64,000 nucleotides of DNA from Micromonospora sp. RP3T (GTDB lineage: Bacteria; Actinomycetota; Actinomycetes; Mycobacteriales; Micromonosporaceae), in contig NZ_PYPS01000004.1 in assembly GCF_003027925.1 (NCBI RefSeq), positions 1 through 64,000 on the forward strand. The letters run 5' to 3'. A program made the translations under genes and the position numbers. Below are positions 62,757-64,000 of the stretch, in pieces. How positions within the stretch are numbered: position 1 is the stretch's first letter; every line of letters begins with the position of its first letter. The notes under the pieces were generated by a model, which saw nothing but the letters and a program-made list of their open reading frames with translations, was not told where the DNA came from and ran no database searches.

Positions 62757-63203
62757 ATGGGTCAGCCCAGTACGAGCCCCGTCCGCATCCTGGTGGTGGA
62801 CGACGATCCGGGTGACGTCCTGATGATCGAGGAGGCGCTCGAGGAGTCGGACGTCGAGAAGGTCATCGACGTGGTCGCCGACGGCGAGGAGGCGATGGAG
62901 TTCCTCCGTGGCGAGGGCCGGCACACCGGGGCGCAGCGCCCGGACGTCATCCTGCTCGACCTCAACATGCCCCGGATGGACGGGCGGCAGGTGCTCGGCG
63001 AGGTCAAGCGGGACGAGAACCTCCGGAGCATCCCGATCGTGGTGCTGACCACCTCCAACGCCGACACGGACGTGGTGAGCAGCTACACGCTCCAGGCCAA
63101 CGCGTACGTGACCAAGCCGATCGACCTGGACGACTTCAACGACGTGGTGCGCCGCATCGACGAGTTCTTCGGCCGGGTGGTCGTGCTCCCCAAGCGCTCC
63201 TGA
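62757..63203 (+). CDS. Receiver-only response regulator (Rcp1-like)
   Basis: 148 residues, ATG 62757. A single receiver domain: acidic pocket VVDDDPGD, phosphoacceptor Asp68 in DVILLDLNMPRMDG, switch Thr in VLTTSNADTD and Lys in YVTKPIDL. The insert 'EGRHTGAQRPD' and the long C-terminal helix match the Rcp1 class, which usually partners with phytochrome or other photosensory histidine kinases. No kinase is encoded in this window; there is no DNA-binding domain. Its presence after a B12 photoreceptor is consistent with light signalling but this is inference. Confidence 0.95.
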   Translation: MGQPSTSPVRILVVDDDPGDVLMIEEALEESDVEKVIDVVADGEEAMEFLRGEGRHTGAQRPDVILLDLNMPRMDGRQVLGEVKRDENLRSIPIVVLTTSNADTDVVSSYTLQANAYVTKPIDLDDFNDVVRRIDEFFGRVVVLPKRS

Positions 63204-63324
63204 CGACCCGCGCGTCCCGGTGTCCGGATGCTGAACATTTCCGGTGAACGGCCGCCGGCGGTCCGATCCGCCCCGCAGGATCGTCAGGTGGGGGACGCAC
63301 GGCGGCTGCCTGGGGGGCGACAGC

Positions 63325-63783
63325 ATGAGGTTCTCGGTGGTGGAGGCCGGTTACGACCGGCGTCAGGTGGATGCCTGCCTGGACGAGCTGGATCTGCGGC
63401 TGCGCCGGTTGGCGGCGCGTGCGGAGAGCGTCGCGGGGGCGGGTCGGGAGGGGGACGTCATCCGGCTGGACGCGGGGCACCTCTGCGACTATCTGCGCCG
63501 CCGTGCCGCGCCGGCCGACCCGTCGGACGCCGACGTCCCGGCCGGCCCGTCGTCCGCTGAGCGGGCGGCCGCCGACCTGCTGGCCCGGGCGCGCGCCGAG
63601 CTGGACGCCGCGCGCGAGGAGGCCCGCCTGGTGCGGGAGGCGGCGTACGCGGAGGCGCTGCGGGCACGCCGCGAGTTCGAGGCCGCGCTGCTGGCCCGCC
63701 GCCGCCGCGAGGCCCGGGTCGACGAGATCCTCTCCGGCGCCCGCGTGCCCGCCGACACGCCCACCGCCGCCGCCGGCCGGTGA
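63325..63783 (+). CDS. DivIVA-like coiled-coil protein
   Basis: 152 residues, ATG 63325 with GGGGGG seven bases ahead. The opening 'FSVVEAGYDRRQVDACLDELDLRLRRL' matches the DivIVA N-terminal membrane-targeting pattern (F..v..GYd..qVd..ld). The middle is Ala/Pro-rich; residues about 85-140 form a heavily charged Ala/Arg/Glu coiled coil. DivIVA proteins mark cell poles and septa in actinomycetes. At this size it is a short relative, probably not the main Wag31/DivIVA. It lies at the end of the signalling cluster. Confidence 0.7.
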   Translation: MRFSVVEAGYDRRQVDACLDELDLRLRRLAARAESVAGAGREGDVIRLDAGHLCDYLRRRAAPADPSDADVPAGPSSAERAAADLLARARAELDAAREEARLVREAAYAEALRARREFEAALLARRRREARVDEILSGARVPADTPTAAAGR

Positions 63784-63796
63784 GACGCTCCGGGCC

Positions 63797-64000
63797 TCAG
63801 GACAGTGCCGCCACCACCGTGGTGGCCCGCCTCTCGTGCTTCGCGTACGCGTCGGGGAACGCGGAGATCTGCACCGCCTGGGCCGCGCCGGTGACGCTCA
63901 TGTCCGCCCAGCCCGGCACGTCGGCCAGCGCGGTGTAGAACGCCCGGGCCGCGTACGCCGGTCGCATGAGTTCGGCGACCGTGCCCCACCCGCTGCTCGG
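63797..64000 (-). CDS. C-terminal end of a - strand gene (partial)
   Basis: 67 codons run from the right edge to TGA at 63797-63799. The visible end, 'SSGWGTVAELMRPAYAARAF' and DVPGWADMSVTGAAQAVQIS with AFPDAYAKHE, is well formed and resembles the closing segment I recall from actinobacterial secreted, cell-wall-associated proteins with an NlpC/transglycosylase-like context. No catalytic residue can be seen, so I do not assign an enzyme. It converges with the DivIVA-like gene. Confidence 0.6.
   Translation of the reverse strand, partial: PSSGWGTVAELMRPAYAARAFYTALADVPGWADMSVTGAAQAVQISAFPDAYAKHERRATTVVAALS

Overview
The window is very GC-rich, with actinobacterial gene grammar: GTG and TTG starts, 4-base ATGA/GTGA overlaps, and few AT-rich tracts. 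A 'GTTAAGCGGGG...' intergenic repeat of a kind I associate with Micromonospora and relatives points to a Micromonosporaceae chromosome, probably Micromonospora. I see no tRNA, rRNA, CRISPR array, insertion sequence or prophage gene.

Left edge (1-839): the 3' end of a diacylglycerol-kinase-like gene, a DUF2267 gene, then a less GC-rich leader.

Biosynthetic operon (840-28696, all + strand, mostly translationally coupled): an unusual hybrid NRPS/PKS cluster. It begins with a 20-codon leader ORF carrying Cys-Cys-Cys, whose stop overlaps the first enzyme's start. Then follow: A-PCP-KS, whose AT has been cleanly lost; a thioesterase fused to a LanB-type (lantibiotic dehydratase) tRNA-dependent glutamylation domain; a second stand-alone LanB glutamylation domain; A-PCP-C-PCP; KS-AT-KR-DH-carrier; a TauD/SyrP-like 2-oxoglutarate hydroxylase; an MbtH protein; C-A-PCP (code reads as Asn); and C-A-PCP-TE-MFS (code reads as Ser). 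The final TE has a Cys nucleophile and is fused to an exporter. No elimination domain, LanC or lanthipeptide precursor is present. The two LanB domains may therefore use aminoacyl-tRNA on a carrier-bound NRPS intermediate. This is the best candidate for an undescribed system. The operon ends at a 17-bp-stem bidirectional terminator.

Accessory and housekeeping region (28781-58442): GNAT, DUF2277, serpin-like, Nudix, methyltransferase, DUF4291, PemK-like, diguanylate cyclase, DUF397/XRE pair with palindromic operators, Ser/Thr kinase, DedA, secreted hydrolase with a TetR-type operator, pirin, DUF2795/DUF2267, CaiB, a TerC gene under a yybP-ykoY-type Mn2+ riboswitch, a molybdopterin oxidoreductase/flavin reductase operon, a glycosyltransferase, secreted peptidases, NDH-2-like, AI-2E-like and spermidine-synthase-like genes, and a DUF2267-pterin dehydratase fusion.

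Signalling region (58473-63783): two STAS anti-sigma antagonists on the - strand, and on the + strand a PAS-GAF-PP2C phosphatase overlapping a B12-binding protein with the CarH-type Wx9EH photoreceptor signature, another STAS protein, a receiver-only response regulator and a DivIVA-like coiled-coil protein. This looks like a light/B12-responsive partner-switching stress module. The right edge cuts a - strand gene.
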